64,000 nucleotides of DNA from UBA1206 sp045643125 (GCA_045643125.1 JAZUKE010000036.1:1-64000); one strand, 5' to 3'. Counted from the first letter of the stretch, positions 26,839 to 36,700 are shown. Notes: a model not told the origin generated them from the letters alone. Program-made: numbers and translations.

Positions 26839-26954
26839 TAAAACTTTCATTTTTACCGTGTATTTTTTATATTGGTGCATTTTTTTGCATTTGTGCGGAC
26901 GATTTTTTGCATTTTTTCAAATCAAAAAAACCGTTTTTGAAAATAAAACGGCAG
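26839..26954. other. AT-rich gap between opp promoter and malQ terminator
   Basis: This stretch has runs of T and three near copies of TTTTTTGCATTT (about 26878-26925). No credible gene is present: short plus-strand frames lack a ribosome binding site. Confidence 0.4.
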
Positions 26955-26991
26955 CAAAAAAAGCAGATTGATGAGCAAATCAATCTGCTTT
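26955..26991 (-). terminator. Terminator of malQ
   Basis: A perfect 12-13 bp stem (26960-26972 with 26979-26991) with a GAGCAA loop is followed on the minus strand by a run of seven Ts. It lies just behind the malQ stop at 27002. Confidence 0.92.
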
Positions 26992-27001
26992 GATGTAAAA
27001 A

Positions 27002-28429
27002 TTATCTGCCGTATATACGGTTCCAATCGGAAAATTTCTTTTTGTTGATGTTTCCGAGCTGATCTTTCGTAAGACGGTATTCCCAGTTTCCGTCGCACTG
27101 ACCGGGGTGATTGAGGCGCGTATCGCTTCCGTAAAGGAGCAGATCCTGCACGGGCAGTATCACAAGTCCCGCGGACGACGCAAACAGAGTACGCAGTATA
27201 CTGTCGTAGCAGCGGTGGATATCGTCGCTTTCGTAGCCGCAGTAATCGAACAGCTTTCGCCTTTCCTCCGGCGACGCTTCCCAGACGTAGCCGAGCAGCG
27301 TGTTGTTGTCGTGAGTGCCGGTATAGGCGATGCAGTTGTTTATGTAGTTATGCGGCAGATGCGGAGAAGAAGCGTCGCCGAGGAACGCGAACTGCATTAT
27401 CCTCATTCCGGGGAAGCCGCTGTCGCGCACGAGTTTCACGACGTCTTCGGTGATATCGCCAAGGTCTTCCGCGATAAGGAGCTTATCCGTCGCGCTTTTA
27501 AGCGCCGAAATGAGCTTCATTCCGGGGCCTTTCACCCACTTGCCGTTTCTTGCGGTCTTTTCGGACGAGTCGATGGCGTAATACGACTCGAACGCTCTGA
27601 AATGGTCTATCCTCACGCCGTCGAACAGCTCCGTCATAAAGGAAATGCGTTCTTTCCACCACGCAAAGCCGTCTTTTTCCATTCTTTCCCAATCGTAGAG
27701 CGGATTTCCCCACAGCTGTCCGTCGGCGCAGAAGTAATCGGGCGGCACGCCTGCGACAAGGGCTGGATGCTTTGTTTTGTCAAGCAGGAACAGTTCGGGA
27801 TTCGCCCAGACGTCGGAGCTGTTCCAATCGACGTAGATGGGTATGTCGCCGATGACGGAAATGCCTTTTTCGTTGGCGTATTTCTTTATCTCCGTCCACT
27901 GGGCAAAGAACATATACTGCGTGAACTTCCACACGAGCAGAGTTTCTGCATCCGGCTCGTTCACAGTCCATTCGTCCCACGCTTTGCCGCCATTCGCTTC
28001 ACGCAGTGCCATAAAGACGCAGAATTTTTCGGTCTGCGGATGCGACGCGAAGAAGTTTTCGATCTCACGAACGTCGGTGAAACGGTGAGCGGCTTTGGAA
28101 AGGAGCGCAAATCTTTCGCTATGAAGCCTTTTGAATTCGCAGGTATACGGCGTTTTCTGCTTTGCATCGTCAAGCTCTTCGCGTGTGAGCAGACCTTTTT
28201 TGTGCAGATCGTTCAGGTCGATGAAAAACGGATTCACGCTGAACGCGCTGAACGATTTATACGGGGAATTGTAGGAATCGGGAAGGCAGAACGGAAGTAC
28301 CTGCCAATAGGAAAATCCCATTGACGCAATAAAATCTATCCACTCTTTTGCTTCGGTACCGAAGGAACCTTCGGAATGATCGCCCCAAAGGGACGAGATA
28401 TGCATTAAAACACCGCTTGCACGCTTCAT
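27002..28429 (-). CDS. malQ: 4-alpha-glucanotransferase
   Basis: This 475-residue GH77 enzyme (amylomaltase) transfers alpha-1,4-glucan chains between maltodextrins and releases glucose in the cytoplasm. Family motifs are present: LPFCLPDSYNSPYKSFSAF near the N-terminus, GVRIDHFRAFESYYAI with the catalytic aspartate, LIAEDLGDITEDV with the acid/base glutamate region, and YTGTHDNNTLLGY with the third acidic residue. Length is usual for short GH77 enzymes. AAGGCGG precedes the ATG. It lies downstream of a 16-codon gene and a GC-rich hairpin, and is divergent from pfkA, which links glucan breakdown with glycolysis. Confidence 0.96.
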   Translation of the reverse strand: MKRASGVLMHISSLWGDHSEGSFGTEAKEWIDFIASMGFSYWQVLPFCLPDSYNSPYKSFSAFSVNPFFIDLNDLHKKGLLTREELDDAKQKTPYTCEFKRLHSERFALLSKAAHRFTDVREIENFFASHPQTEKFCVFMALREANGGKAWDEWTVNEPDAETLLVWKFTQYMFFAQWTEIKKYANEKGISVIGDIPIYVDWNSSDVWANPELFLLDKTKHPALVAGVPPDYFCADGQLWGNPLYDWERMEKDGFAWWKERISFMTELFDGVRIDHFRAFESYYAIDSSEKTARNGKWVKGPGMKLISALKSATDKLLIAEDLGDITEDVVKLVRDSGFPGMRIMQFAFLGDASSPHLPHNYINNCIAYTGTHDNNTLLGYVWEASPEERRKLFDYCGYESDDIHRCYDSILRTLFASSAGLVILPVQDLLLYGSDTRLNHPGQCDGNWEYRLTKDQLGNINKKKFSDWNRIYGR

Positions 28430-28464
28430 AGAAAAACCGCCTTTTACTTATATAATATGTGTTT

Positions 28465-28483
28465 GAGGCGGCATAGCCGCCTC
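28465..28483 (-). promoter_or_regulatory. GC-rich hairpin between the 16-codon gene and malQ
   Basis: A perfect 8-bp stem GAGGCGGC/GCCGCCTC with a 3-base loop. On the minus strand it is not followed by a T run, so it looks like a partial terminator, RNA processing block or stability element rather than a full stop. It lies 15 bases after the small gene and 35 bases before malQ. Confidence 0.5.
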
Positions 28484-28498
28484 AATATCTTTTATTTT

Positions 28499-28549
28499 TT
28501 ATTTGCCGAAAAGTTTGCCGAGTCCGCCGAGTTTGCCTTTGATATCCAT
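28499..28549 (-). CDS. 16-residue cationic glycine-rich peptide
   Basis: This tiny frame reads MDIKGKLGGLGKLFGK and then TAA. It has four lysines against one aspartate, and leucine, isoleucine and phenylalanine spaced so that a helix would be amphipathic. AGAGGAAG lies six bases before the ATG and a TTGACA-N17-TACTAT promoter ends 32 bases upstream, so it is the first gene of the malQ transcript. No homologue is recognised. It could be a membrane-active peptide, a leader peptide that tunes malQ together with the hairpin at 28465-28483, or a chance frame. The combination of promoter, ribosome binding site and composition argues for translation. Confidence 0.55.
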   Translation of the reverse strand: MDIKGKLGGLGKLFGK

Positions 28550-28581
28550 AATACTTCCTCTTGTATCTTAATATTTGTTAC

Positions 28582-28610
28582 ATAGTATCACTTTTTGTAC
28601 AAAATGTCAA
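28582..28610 (-). promoter_or_regulatory. Promoter of the 16-codon gene and malQ
   Basis: Minus strand TTGACA (28605-28610), 17 bases, TACTAT (28582-28587), with TGA giving an extended -10. Confidence 0.8.
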
Positions 28611-28630
28611 TAGAACGCCGCGTATTATGA

Positions 28631-28659
28631 TTGACAAATCATATTTTACATTATATAAT
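28631..28659 (+). promoter_or_regulatory. Promoter of pfkA
   Basis: TTGACA (28631-28636), exactly 17 bases, TATAAT (28654-28659): a full sigma-A consensus. Its -35 is 20 bases from the -35 of the divergent malQ promoter. Confidence 0.9.
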
Positions 28660-28694
28660 ATAGCCATCATAATATAAAAACGGGGGAAAGGTGT

Positions 28695-29759
28695 ATGGGC
28701 AATTTCAAAAGAATAGGTGTGCTTACCTCGGGAGGCGACGCGCCCGGTATGAACGCGGCGGTACGCGCCGTCACGCGTCTTGCGCTTGTCAAGGGCATCG
28801 AGGTCTTCGGCATCTACAACGGATATCAGGGACTTATCAGCAACGAAATAAAGCAGCTTGCGGAACGCGACGTTTCGTACATAATCAACCGCGGCGGCAC
28901 TATGCTTTACACCGCACGCAGCGACGAGTTCAAGACAAAAGAAGGCATCGAAAGAGCCGTCTCGGTCTGCCGTGAATGGAAGCTCGACGGTATCGTCACC
29001 ATAGGCGGCGACGGTACGTTCCGCGGAGCGGTCGATCTTACCGACGCAGGCGTTCCCTGCATAGGCATCCCCGGCACGATAGACAACGATATCGCTTCCA
29101 CCGACGCTACGATAGGCTTCGACACGGCGATGAACACCGTTGTCGATCTTGTGGACAAACTGCGCGACACCGGCGAAAGCCACGCAAGATGCAACGTCGT
29201 TGAGGTTATGGGACGCGAAGCCGGCGATATCGCGCTCAACACGGCGATAGCGGTCGGTGCGATCTGCGCCGTCATACGCGAAATCCCCACCAATTTCGAC
29301 AAGCTCTTTGCCAAGATGATAGATGCCCGCAAAAACGGAAAGCGCAATTTCATAATCATCGCCAGCGAAGGTGTCGGAAGCGATTACTGCGAACACCTCT
29401 GCACAGAAATCGAAGAAAAAACGGGCATCGACACCCGTTTCGTGCGCCCCGCGCACATACAGCGCGGCGGATCTCCCACGCTCCGCGACAGAGTTCTTGC
29501 CACCCAGATGGGCTGCGCCGCAGTCGAAACGCTCGTGAGCGGTCAGATGAAAAAGGTCATCTGTCTGCGCGACAGCGCGATAACGACGATGGACATCCAC
29601 GAGGCTCTGTATCTTGACAAAATGATGAAGAACACCCTTTCGACCGAGGAAGCCGACAGGATCCCGCCGAACATCCTTTATGATATGCGCCGCCTTGTCG
29701 CCGACAAGATGGCATACAAGTCATATCTCAACTATATGATAACGAATATAGTGCTTTGA
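28695..29759 (+). CDS. pfkA: ATP-dependent 6-phosphofructokinase
   Basis: This 354-residue enzyme phosphorylates fructose 6-phosphate in glycolysis. It shows the N-terminal ATP loop VLTSGGDAPGMN, the GGDGTF segment, and GIPGTIDNDI with the catalytic aspartate. The glycine in GGDG and in PGTIDND (rather than GGDD and PKTIDND) marks the ATP-using, not the pyrophosphate-using, type. EVMGREAGDIA and AHIQRGGSPT bind substrate. It is about 30 residues longer than the E. coli enzyme, like many clostridial forms. It is a single gene with a consensus promoter and a terminator at 29773-29795. Confidence 0.96.
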   Translation: MGNFKRIGVLTSGGDAPGMNAAVRAVTRLALVKGIEVFGIYNGYQGLISNEIKQLAERDVSYIINRGGTMLYTARSDEFKTKEGIERAVSVCREWKLDGIVTIGGDGTFRGAVDLTDAGVPCIGIPGTIDNDIASTDATIGFDTAMNTVVDLVDKLRDTGESHARCNVVEVMGREAGDIALNTAIAVGAICAVIREIPTNFDKLFAKMIDARKNGKRNFIIIASEGVGSDYCEHLCTEIEEKTGIDTRFVRPAHIQRGGSPTLRDRVLATQMGCAAVETLVSGQMKKVICLRDSAITTMDIHEALYLDKMMKNTLSTEEADRIPPNILYDMRRLVADKMAYKSYLNYMITNIVL

Positions 29760-29772
29760 GCAATACAAAACA

Positions 29773-29795
29773 GGGCTGCAGCGAAAATGCAGCCC
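29773..29795 (+). terminator. Terminator of pfkA
   Basis: A perfect 8-bp stem (GGGCTGCA with TGCAGCCC) and a GCGAAAA loop, followed by GATTTCTTTG. It lies 13 bases behind the pfkA stop. Confidence 0.75.
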
Positions 29796-29810
29796 GATTT
29801 CTTTGATGTA

Positions 29811-29912
29811 AGAAGTAAGAAGTAATAGTGAAGAAGTGAGGTTATTATTTTCGCACCGTGTGCGAAAATAATTTCCTTAATTTGTAATTTGAAATTTGTA
29901 ATTTATAATTAA
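29811..29912. repeat. Possible miniature palindromic repeat element
   Basis: Three parts in a row: direct repeats of GTAAGAA and GTGAAGAAGTGAG (29808-29840), a perfect 13-bp inverted repeat with a 3-base loop (29844-29872), then tandem TAATTTGTAATTT-type repeats up to about 29912 that run into the stop codon of the next gene. This layout resembles small dispersed palindromic elements of clostridial genomes. There is only one copy in the window. Confidence 0.4.
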
Positions 29913-30199
29913 ATCTTTCTGTATTTGCGACATGCGTTCACGGTACAGACCTTTGAAGCGTCAACGATCTTTTCGCTTTCCTTTACGCAGTACACGTCTT
30001 CGCCGGAAGCGATGACGGCTTTGATGAAAAGCGAATAATTGCCCGTCACATAGCCGTAAACGGTTTTTCCGTCGGTGACTTCAAGTGCGCCCTTTATGTC
30101 GTCCGTCTCGCGGAAGACGAGTTTTTCGTCATCCGGGAAATATCCCTTGCAGGCGTCTATCCCGATAACGTCGATCTTTCCTGCCGGTCTGTCTTTCAT
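29909..30199 (-). CDS. Small protein of unknown function after addA
   Basis: I do not recognise this 96-residue protein. It has no signal peptide or membrane helix. A beta-rich pattern is likely (KIDVIGIDACKGYF, KTVYGYVTGNYSLF), and the C-terminal end is basic (VNACRKYRKI). It overlaps addA by four bases (ATGA) and has GAGGT just ahead, so it is translated with addA as the last gene of the long minus-strand transcript. A palindromic element abuts its stop codon. Confidence 0.7.
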   Translation of the reverse strand: MKDRPAGKIDVIGIDACKGYFPDDEKLVFRETDDIKGALEVTDGKTVYGYVTGNYSLFIKAVIASGEDVYCVKESEKIVDASKVCTVNACRKYRKI

Positions 30200-33100
30200 A
30201 GTCTTACCTCTATCGCCTTTCCGAGGCAGAACGAATAGATAAGCGTTCTTGTAACTTTTCCGTTCGTGATAAGCTCGACCGCTCGTTTGTAATAGCCGAG
30301 CTGGAACGAATGTCGGTCTGTAAGCACCTTTTCGCCGTCGGCAAAGCTCACGCGGTCGGTCTTGTAATCGACGACGGTGTAATTGCCGTCAGGTGTTCTG
30401 AAAAAGCAGTCGATAACGCCCTGCACCATAACTTTTTCGCCTTTTACGGAGGTGAATGACACGGAATCTTCGATGATATTGAAGCGTTTTTCACGCATCA
30501 CATAATCGGAAGTCATTATTTCGCGGCACAAGTCGGAACGGAAGAAGGTATCAAGCTCCTTTACGTTCATAAGCGAAATATCGGTGTCGGACACCATCCG
30601 TATTTCCCTTAATCTTTCCATTTCGGCTTTTATGCCGTTTTTCACGGTGCTGCCGAAATCGGCAAACTGCATAAACAGGTGCGTCGCGGTACCCTTGGAC
30701 GCGCTGTCAGAATCGGCGGACGCAAAAACGGGTTTTCGCCTTGCGTCACTTTGCGAAAGAGTGCGGGTATATTCGTCGTCTTCGAGTATTCCCTTCCGCA
30801 TTTCCGAAACGGAAGCCTTTGACGGAACTGTACAGCCGTTTTTGTCGTAAGGTATATTTTCGAGTGCAGACGCGAACACCTCATACGGATAGAACGTCTC
30901 TTTCGGAACGACAGCCGGCTTTGGATTTTCGCATTCTTCCTTTTCGGTTTCCGTATCGCCGCTGAATTCGTGTATCTCATAGTACGGGCTTTCCTTGCCC
31001 GCTATTATCGGATATATCCAGCTCATACAGTCGTTCGACGCGAAGAAATCGACTTCCTCCGGGGCTTCTCCGTCGATCTTGCCCGTTACGAAAAGCCGTT
31101 CCTTTGCGCGTGTCAGCGAAACGTAAAGACATCGCAGCTCCTCGCGGAGTATGGCTTTACGTTCGTCCTCCTCCGCCATCAGCTTTACGACGGGAGTGTA
31201 TTCGGCTATCCCGCCGGCGGAGCGCAGGTCGTAATAGACGAAACCGTCGTCGGTGAGGATGTGGTTTTTCTTTGTGTCGTCAAGGTTGAACTGCTTTCCG
31301 AGCGACGACACGAAGCAGACGGGATATTCGAGCCCCTTTGAAGCGTGGAGCGACAATATCCTCACGCAGTCGGGATCGGAGACCTCGTCGGATGCGTTTT
31401 TGTCAAGAGACGACGAAACGTCGTCGATATACGAAAGGAACCCCGAAAGCCCTTTGAGCGACGTTTTTTCATAGTCAAGTGCTATGGAATAAAGGCGGTT
31501 GAGGTTTTTTACCCGCTTTTTGCCGTTCTTTTCGGCGGCGCAGAGCGACACGAGATGTGTCTGCGCGTACATATTCCATATCATCCGGCTGCTCGGACAT
31601 TCGGCACCGGGAGCGCGGAGAACACGCAGTTTTTCGATAAAAGAAGCACATTTTTCATATACTTCCTCGCATTTTCTCTCGTATGAACGTATCCCGTGCG
31701 GAGGAAATACATACTCTTTGCGCGTCACCGACGAGTAAGGCTTGTTCGCTTTATACGATGCGCCTTTGTTTTGGTGACGGCGGCGGTATGCGTTCCCCTG
31801 CTTTACGCAGTCATAAAGCGAATCGTAAGCGAAACGCGACTTGAGATAATAAAGGTCGTCGGCTGAAAAGCCGAAAACGGGACTGCGGAGAGACGAAGCC
31901 AGCGAGATATCGTCGTACGGATCGTCCATAACGCGAAGGACGGAAAGCGCAAGCAGTATCTCAGGCTCCGAGATGAAGCCGCCGCCTTTTTCTATGACGA
32001 ACGGGATATCCTTTCGCAGAAATGCGCGTTTGTATTCTACGGCGCTGCCGCCGGGAGAACGCAGAAGCAGCGCGATATCGCCGAACGAATAGCCCTCGTC
32101 CCTTACGAGCGACAGTATTTTTTCGGAAACGTACTCCACTTCGGCGTCGGTCTTGTTTTCCATATCTCTGAAAACGGCTACCTCTACGGGGAACGTTTTT
32201 GCGTCGGTGCTTTCGCTGCCGCAGATCATTCTTTCGTTTTCGTACGACGCTCCGACGGTGGATTCGGTATAAAGAGAATCGAACAGCGTGTTCACGAATT
32301 CGAGTATCGGCTTTTTGCTTCGGTAATTTTCGGAAAGGAAGATCTTTGCGTTTTTGCCGTCTGACGCGACGTCTCCGAAATCGCGCAGATAGCCGAGAAA
32401 GATATCGGCGTGAGCGTTGCGGAAGCGGTAGATGGACTGTTTCACGTCGCCTACCATAAAGCGGTTGTCGTCTTTTGAAATGAGGGCGAATATCATATCC
32501 TGTATCGGGTTGATATCCTGATATTCGTCTATGTAAATTTCTTTTATCGTCTTTCGCAGTTCATTGCAGAGCGGTGTCCTTATCACGCCTCCGGCGGTGT
32601 TTTCACCGAGAAGCTCGAGCGTGAACTGTTCAAGGTCGGGAAACTCGATGATCCCCCTTTTTCTTTTGGCTTCCGAAAACATCTCATCGACGGTGAGGAT
32701 AAATCTGTTCATAAGGTCGTTGAGGCGCACGGAGCTTTCGTAATCGCTTATCACGTCAGCTTCGGAGGAAGCGAACAGCCTTTTTGCTTTCCCCACGGCG
32801 TCGGAAGCGCGCGTTTTCATTCGCGTATATTCGGCGGCGACAGCCGGATCAAGCCCCCTGGTAAAAGCTTTTTTTGCCGTATAGGCTTCAAACGCATTCG
32901 AAATATCCGTATACGACGCATTTCCGTCCGCGAGTACGGAATGGATGCGATCGATGCCTTCGCAAAGCAGTTCAAGCGGTGAGATATGGCTTTCCTTCTG
33001 CGACGCGACGGAAACGGTGTCGAAGATGTCATCAGCCGTTTTTTTGGCGTAAGAAATATGTTTTGCCGCGGTCTTTCTCAGTTCCGTTCCGATAACGGAG

Positions 33101-33735
33101 TTGATAAAGCCGTCTTTTTTTGCTTTTTCAAAGTCTTCCGCCTTTTTTTCGGCGGATCTTTTTATATAGTCCTTCCAGAACGGGAACGAGCGGTATCTTG
33201 AATAAACGGTTTTTACCGTTTCCTTAAACTTATTCAGCGACTTTTCGCCCGTGAATGCGTCGCAGAGGCAGACGAACCATTCCGCGTCGTTTTCAAACAG
33301 CTCGTCTATGCACTTTTCGATACATTCGTCAAGCAGTATCGCGCTTTCGTTCACGTCGGCGACACGGAGCGACGGCGACAGAGAAAGCGTTTCAAAATTG
33401 CCTTTTACCGTGTCAAGACAGAATGAATGTATGGTCGATATCCTCGCCGACGGTATCATATAGACGTTGCGTGTCAGTCTTACGTCGGTCGGGTGAAGCG
33501 CCGACTCGGCGAGAAGCGCCATATAAAGTTTTTCTTTCATATTCGCCGCCGCGGCTTTGGTGAACGTGACGACGAGGAGTTCGGAAATGTCGGTGCCGTT
33601 TTTTATGTGTTCGAGTATCCGCTGCGTAAGTACGGTGGTCTTGCCGCTGCCGGCACCCGCGGAAACGAGAAGCGTCTTGCCCTCGGTATAGATCGCTTCT
33701 TTTTGCGAAAGTGAATATTTTACTTCGTTACCCAT
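30196..33735 (-). CDS. addA: ATP-dependent helicase/nuclease subunit A
   Basis: This 1179-residue protein is the AddA subunit of the AddAB complex, which resects double-strand breaks for RecA in Firmicutes. The UvrD-like helicase core is visible: QKEAIYTEGK (Q motif), VSAGAGSGKTTVL (Walker A), YIDEYQDINPIQ (motif II), GDVKQSIYRFRNA (motif III) and LSLHASKGLEYPV. The RecB-type nuclease lies at the C-terminus with VQGVIDCFF and VVDYKTDRV, the DYK active site. The start is the ATG at 33735, nine bases after GGAGG; an upstream frame would place the start directly on that site. It overlaps addB by eight bases. Confidence 0.96.
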   Translation of the reverse strand: MGNEVKYSLSQKEAIYTEGKTLLVSAGAGSGKTTVLTQRILEHIKNGTDISELLVVTFTKAAAANMKEKLYMALLAESALHPTDVRLTRNVYMIPSARISTIHSFCLDTVKGNFETLSLSPSLRVADVNESAILLDECIEKCIDELFENDAEWFVCLCDAFTGEKSLNKFKETVKTVYSRYRSFPFWKDYIKRSAEKKAEDFEKAKKDGFINSVIGTELRKTAAKHISYAKKTADDIFDTVSVASQKESHISPLELLCEGIDRIHSVLADGNASYTDISNAFEAYTAKKAFTRGLDPAVAAEYTRMKTRASDAVGKAKRLFASSEADVISDYESSVRLNDLMNRFILTVDEMFSEAKRKRGIIEFPDLEQFTLELLGENTAGGVIRTPLCNELRKTIKEIYIDEYQDINPIQDMIFALISKDDNRFMVGDVKQSIYRFRNAHADIFLGYLRDFGDVASDGKNAKIFLSENYRSKKPILEFVNTLFDSLYTESTVGASYENERMICGSESTDAKTFPVEVAVFRDMENKTDAEVEYVSEKILSLVRDEGYSFGDIALLLRSPGGSAVEYKRAFLRKDIPFVIEKGGGFISEPEILLALSVLRVMDDPYDDISLASSLRSPVFGFSADDLYYLKSRFAYDSLYDCVKQGNAYRRRHQNKGASYKANKPYSSVTRKEYVFPPHGIRSYERKCEEVYEKCASFIEKLRVLRAPGAECPSSRMIWNMYAQTHLVSLCAAEKNGKKRVKNLNRLYSIALDYEKTSLKGLSGFLSYIDDVSSSLDKNASDEVSDPDCVRILSLHASKGLEYPVCFVSSLGKQFNLDDTKKNHILTDDGFVYYDLRSAGGIAEYTPVVKLMAEEDERKAILREELRCLYVSLTRAKERLFVTGKIDGEAPEEVDFFASNDCMSWIYPIIAGKESPYYEIHEFSGDTETEKEECENPKPAVVPKETFYPYEVFASALENIPYDKNGCTVPSKASVSEMRKGILEDDEYTRTLSQSDARRKPVFASADSDSASKGTATHLFMQFADFGSTVKNGIKAEMERLREIRMVSDTDISLMNVKELDTFFRSDLCREIMTSDYVMREKRFNIIEDSVSFTSVKGEKVMVQGVIDCFFRTPDGNYTVVDYKTDRVSFADGEKVLTDRHSFQLGYYKRAVELITNGKVTRTLIYSFCLGKAIEVRL

Positions 33736-36700
33736 CGTTTTCATCCTCCGCAATGCCTTTTTTACACCTTACGGAAATGTCGCCCGCAAGCCGGCACATA
33801 GTTTTGAACGAGCAGTACCGGCAGGCGTCGTATGACTCGGAAAGGCAGACCGGCGACACGTTCATTTCGCCGTCGGCGATAAGGGACGCAAGTTTTTTCA
33901 GACAGTTCTCGGTCTTGTTTTTCAGTTTGCCGAAGCCTTCCGCGCTTTCAAGCGACGCATTACGAAGATTAAGTTCTCCGTTTTTGTTTATGCTCACGGG
34001 GATATAACGCTTTTTGTCGCCTTTTTCAAGCGAATTGATTATTTCGATGTCATCCGTGACAAGACCGATGCGTTTGAAATTCTTGTCTATTTCGTCCGAC
34101 AGTTCATCCATATCAGTTCTTCCGTCGGTACCGATCTTTTCAAGCTTTGCCGGAAGATACAGCACCGCCGCGGGTGATGCGTCGCCGCGTGAGGAATTGT
34201 AGGCGAACATATACAGAAGCATCTGCATATCAAGTCCGTAGTCGAGCGCTTTGCGGTCAAATGTCTTGCTCCCCGTTTTGTAGTCGGTGATACGGACGTA
34301 GGTCCTGCCGTTCTTTTTGTATTCGTCCACTCTGTCGATCCTGCCGTTGAGTCTTAATTTCATACCGCGTTCGGTGACGTAGACGCATCCGGCGTCGGAG
34401 GACGGTATTTCAAATCCCACGGGTACGAAATCGGAAGATGCAAGCTCGTCGGACACGTTGCGAAGCAGTAGGCGAAGCGTCGTTTTGAGCCGCGATACCG
34501 TATAGGCAAATCGTTTGCTCCCTGCGCTTTCTCCGCAAAGTTCAAACATATATGTATCGGTAAATCCGTCCACTCTTTTTGCAATATCGGCATCATCGGG
34601 GGACACGAAAACTCCGTCCTTTACGTTTTCCGAAACGAAGACCTTTAACAGGCTGTGGATAAAATCTCCTATCTCGGCAGAGCCGAATTCGGCTTTTCTG
34701 TTCTCGTCAAGACCAAGCACATATCTGCCGAAATACGAAAACGGGCAGTATGCGTATCTTTCCATTCTCGACGGGGATATCTTCATCGTCTCCGTTTTCG
34801 GCGTTTTTATTTTTGCTTTTGCAAAGCAAAGCGGATTTTCTTTCACTCTTTTTACGTCGTCGATGCCCTTTGACGCAAGAAGTTCTCTGGACAGCGGATC
34901 GGCAAAGGAAGCGTTTTCACCGGCAGAGGAAGGTGAAAAGATAAATGAAGAAGCGTCTTTTGAAAAATCCGTGACCTTTGCGTCGGGGCAAAGCGCCATA
35001 AGGCGAAGCGCACCGACAGACGGGCGGCTTTCGTCGGACGCGGTATATATGCAAATGAGTTTTTCGGACGGGAGAGCGCAGGCGGTGTAGAAGAAGAGCT
35101 TTTCGTTGTCGAGCCGGTTGTCGAAGCTCTCTTCAAAATACAATCCGCTCTTTTCAAGCTCCTTTATCTCGCTTTCGTCGAACACGCTTGCGAGCGACGG
35201 AGACGCCGGAAAAACGCCGTCGTTCGCACCGAGAAGTATCACGGCTTTGGGCGACGCGCCGCGGAACACCGAAGCACCGCCGATGACGACGGAATCGCAG
35301 AAGGCGGGCGGAGTGCCGAGCGAATATTCGCCGAGCATAAGTTCGAGCCTTGCCCTCAGCTTTGAAACGCTCATTTCGCGTTCGCCGGCTATGTTATAAA
35401 GCTGGTCAAGGCAGTTTATGACGACGTCCCAAAGCCTGACGAGCCTGCGCGACGCCGCTTCGTCGCCGCTTTTTTTAAGCGAAAGTGCGTTGGAACGGAG
35501 TTTTTCGGAAGCGTTCACTTCTTCAAGCAGGAAATATACCGCCTTTGCACCGTCCGACGCGGTTTTCACGTTTTTCAGTTCGGCGTCAAACGCCGAAAGT
35601 ACGCCCACCGTCTTTTCCCTTGCCGAGTTGACAAGAGAAAGCGTAAACTCCTCGTATCTGTTCGGAGTCGTCTTGTAGCCGGACGGATTCATCAGCCATT
35701 CTTTTCCGTTTATCCAGTTTTTTCCGCGGATATTCCATTTTTCGGCGTATCTGACGAGGGCTTCGGCTTCCCTTTCCGAAAGCGGAAGATATCCGCTTTT
35801 GATTATGCGCTTCATCGCGGGAAGCGGATAGTTGTTTTCGTATGCTTCAAGGGAAGAAAGCACGAACGACACGAGCGGTTTTATGAGCAGACTTTCGCCC
35901 GACGAGAAAAAGCAGCTTATGCCGTGTTTTTCAAGAACGGTATCGATTATACCGGAATATGTATCGGGTGAACGTGCGATGACCGCGATATCCTTGTATC
36001 TGTAACCGTTCCGTGTGAGCTTCGTTATCGCAGAAGAAGCCGCTTCCGATTCGGCGAATTTGTCGGCGCAGCGTATGAATTCCAAGCCTCCGTCGTCGGG
36101 AGTTTCCGACGCGCAGTTGTTCCACAGATTCGCTTCGATATGTTTAAGGCTTTCCTTTGCGTATCTGCGGCTTTCGCCGAGTACGATGTCACGCGCCTTG
36201 TTATGACGCGAAAGCCTTTCGTAAGAGACGAACGGGGACGAAAAAGTGCCGCTTCTGTCGTCCTTGTCAAAGCAGAGCGAAACGTACATATCGTCGCACT
36301 GCGACGCGATACGGTCAAGCACGGTATGCTGCTGCTCGGTAAATGAGTTGAAGGAATCCACAAAAACGGTCTTTCCCCTGAAAAACGGCATAGTTTTAAG
36401 GGATTCGGCATACAGCGTAAGGATATCACGGCTGTCGCCAAGCCCGTTTTTGAGCAGCGTTTCGTATTCGCCGAGGATGAGCGACGTTTCGGCGGCTTTT
36501 GCGGACGTGCGCGGAGATATGCCTCCACGTGCGAGAGACGACACATCAAGACCGTTTTCCTTGAGCAGTCTTGACGTGTCGAGCATTTTGAGAATGAACG
36601 TGTTTTCTTCCGACACGTTTCTGAAAGAAACGAGTTTTTCCTTTACGTTTTCCGCGGCTGCCGACATAAGCAGCGCTCTGCCGCCTTCGTCGGCGTAAGA

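Noticed and set aside
26880..26925. TTTTTTGCATTT repeats as a CRISPR-like or iteron array
   Set aside because: The copies are short, unevenly spaced and low in complexity.
26756..26993. Two short plus-strand frames upstream of the opp operon
   Set aside because: AT-rich, phenylalanine/lysine-heavy translation, no ribosome binding site, and overlap with the opp promoter and malQ terminator.
28695..29759. Pyrophosphate-dependent phosphofructokinase
   Set aside because: GGDG and PGTIDND are the ATP-type residues; the pyrophosphate type has GGDD and PKTIDND.
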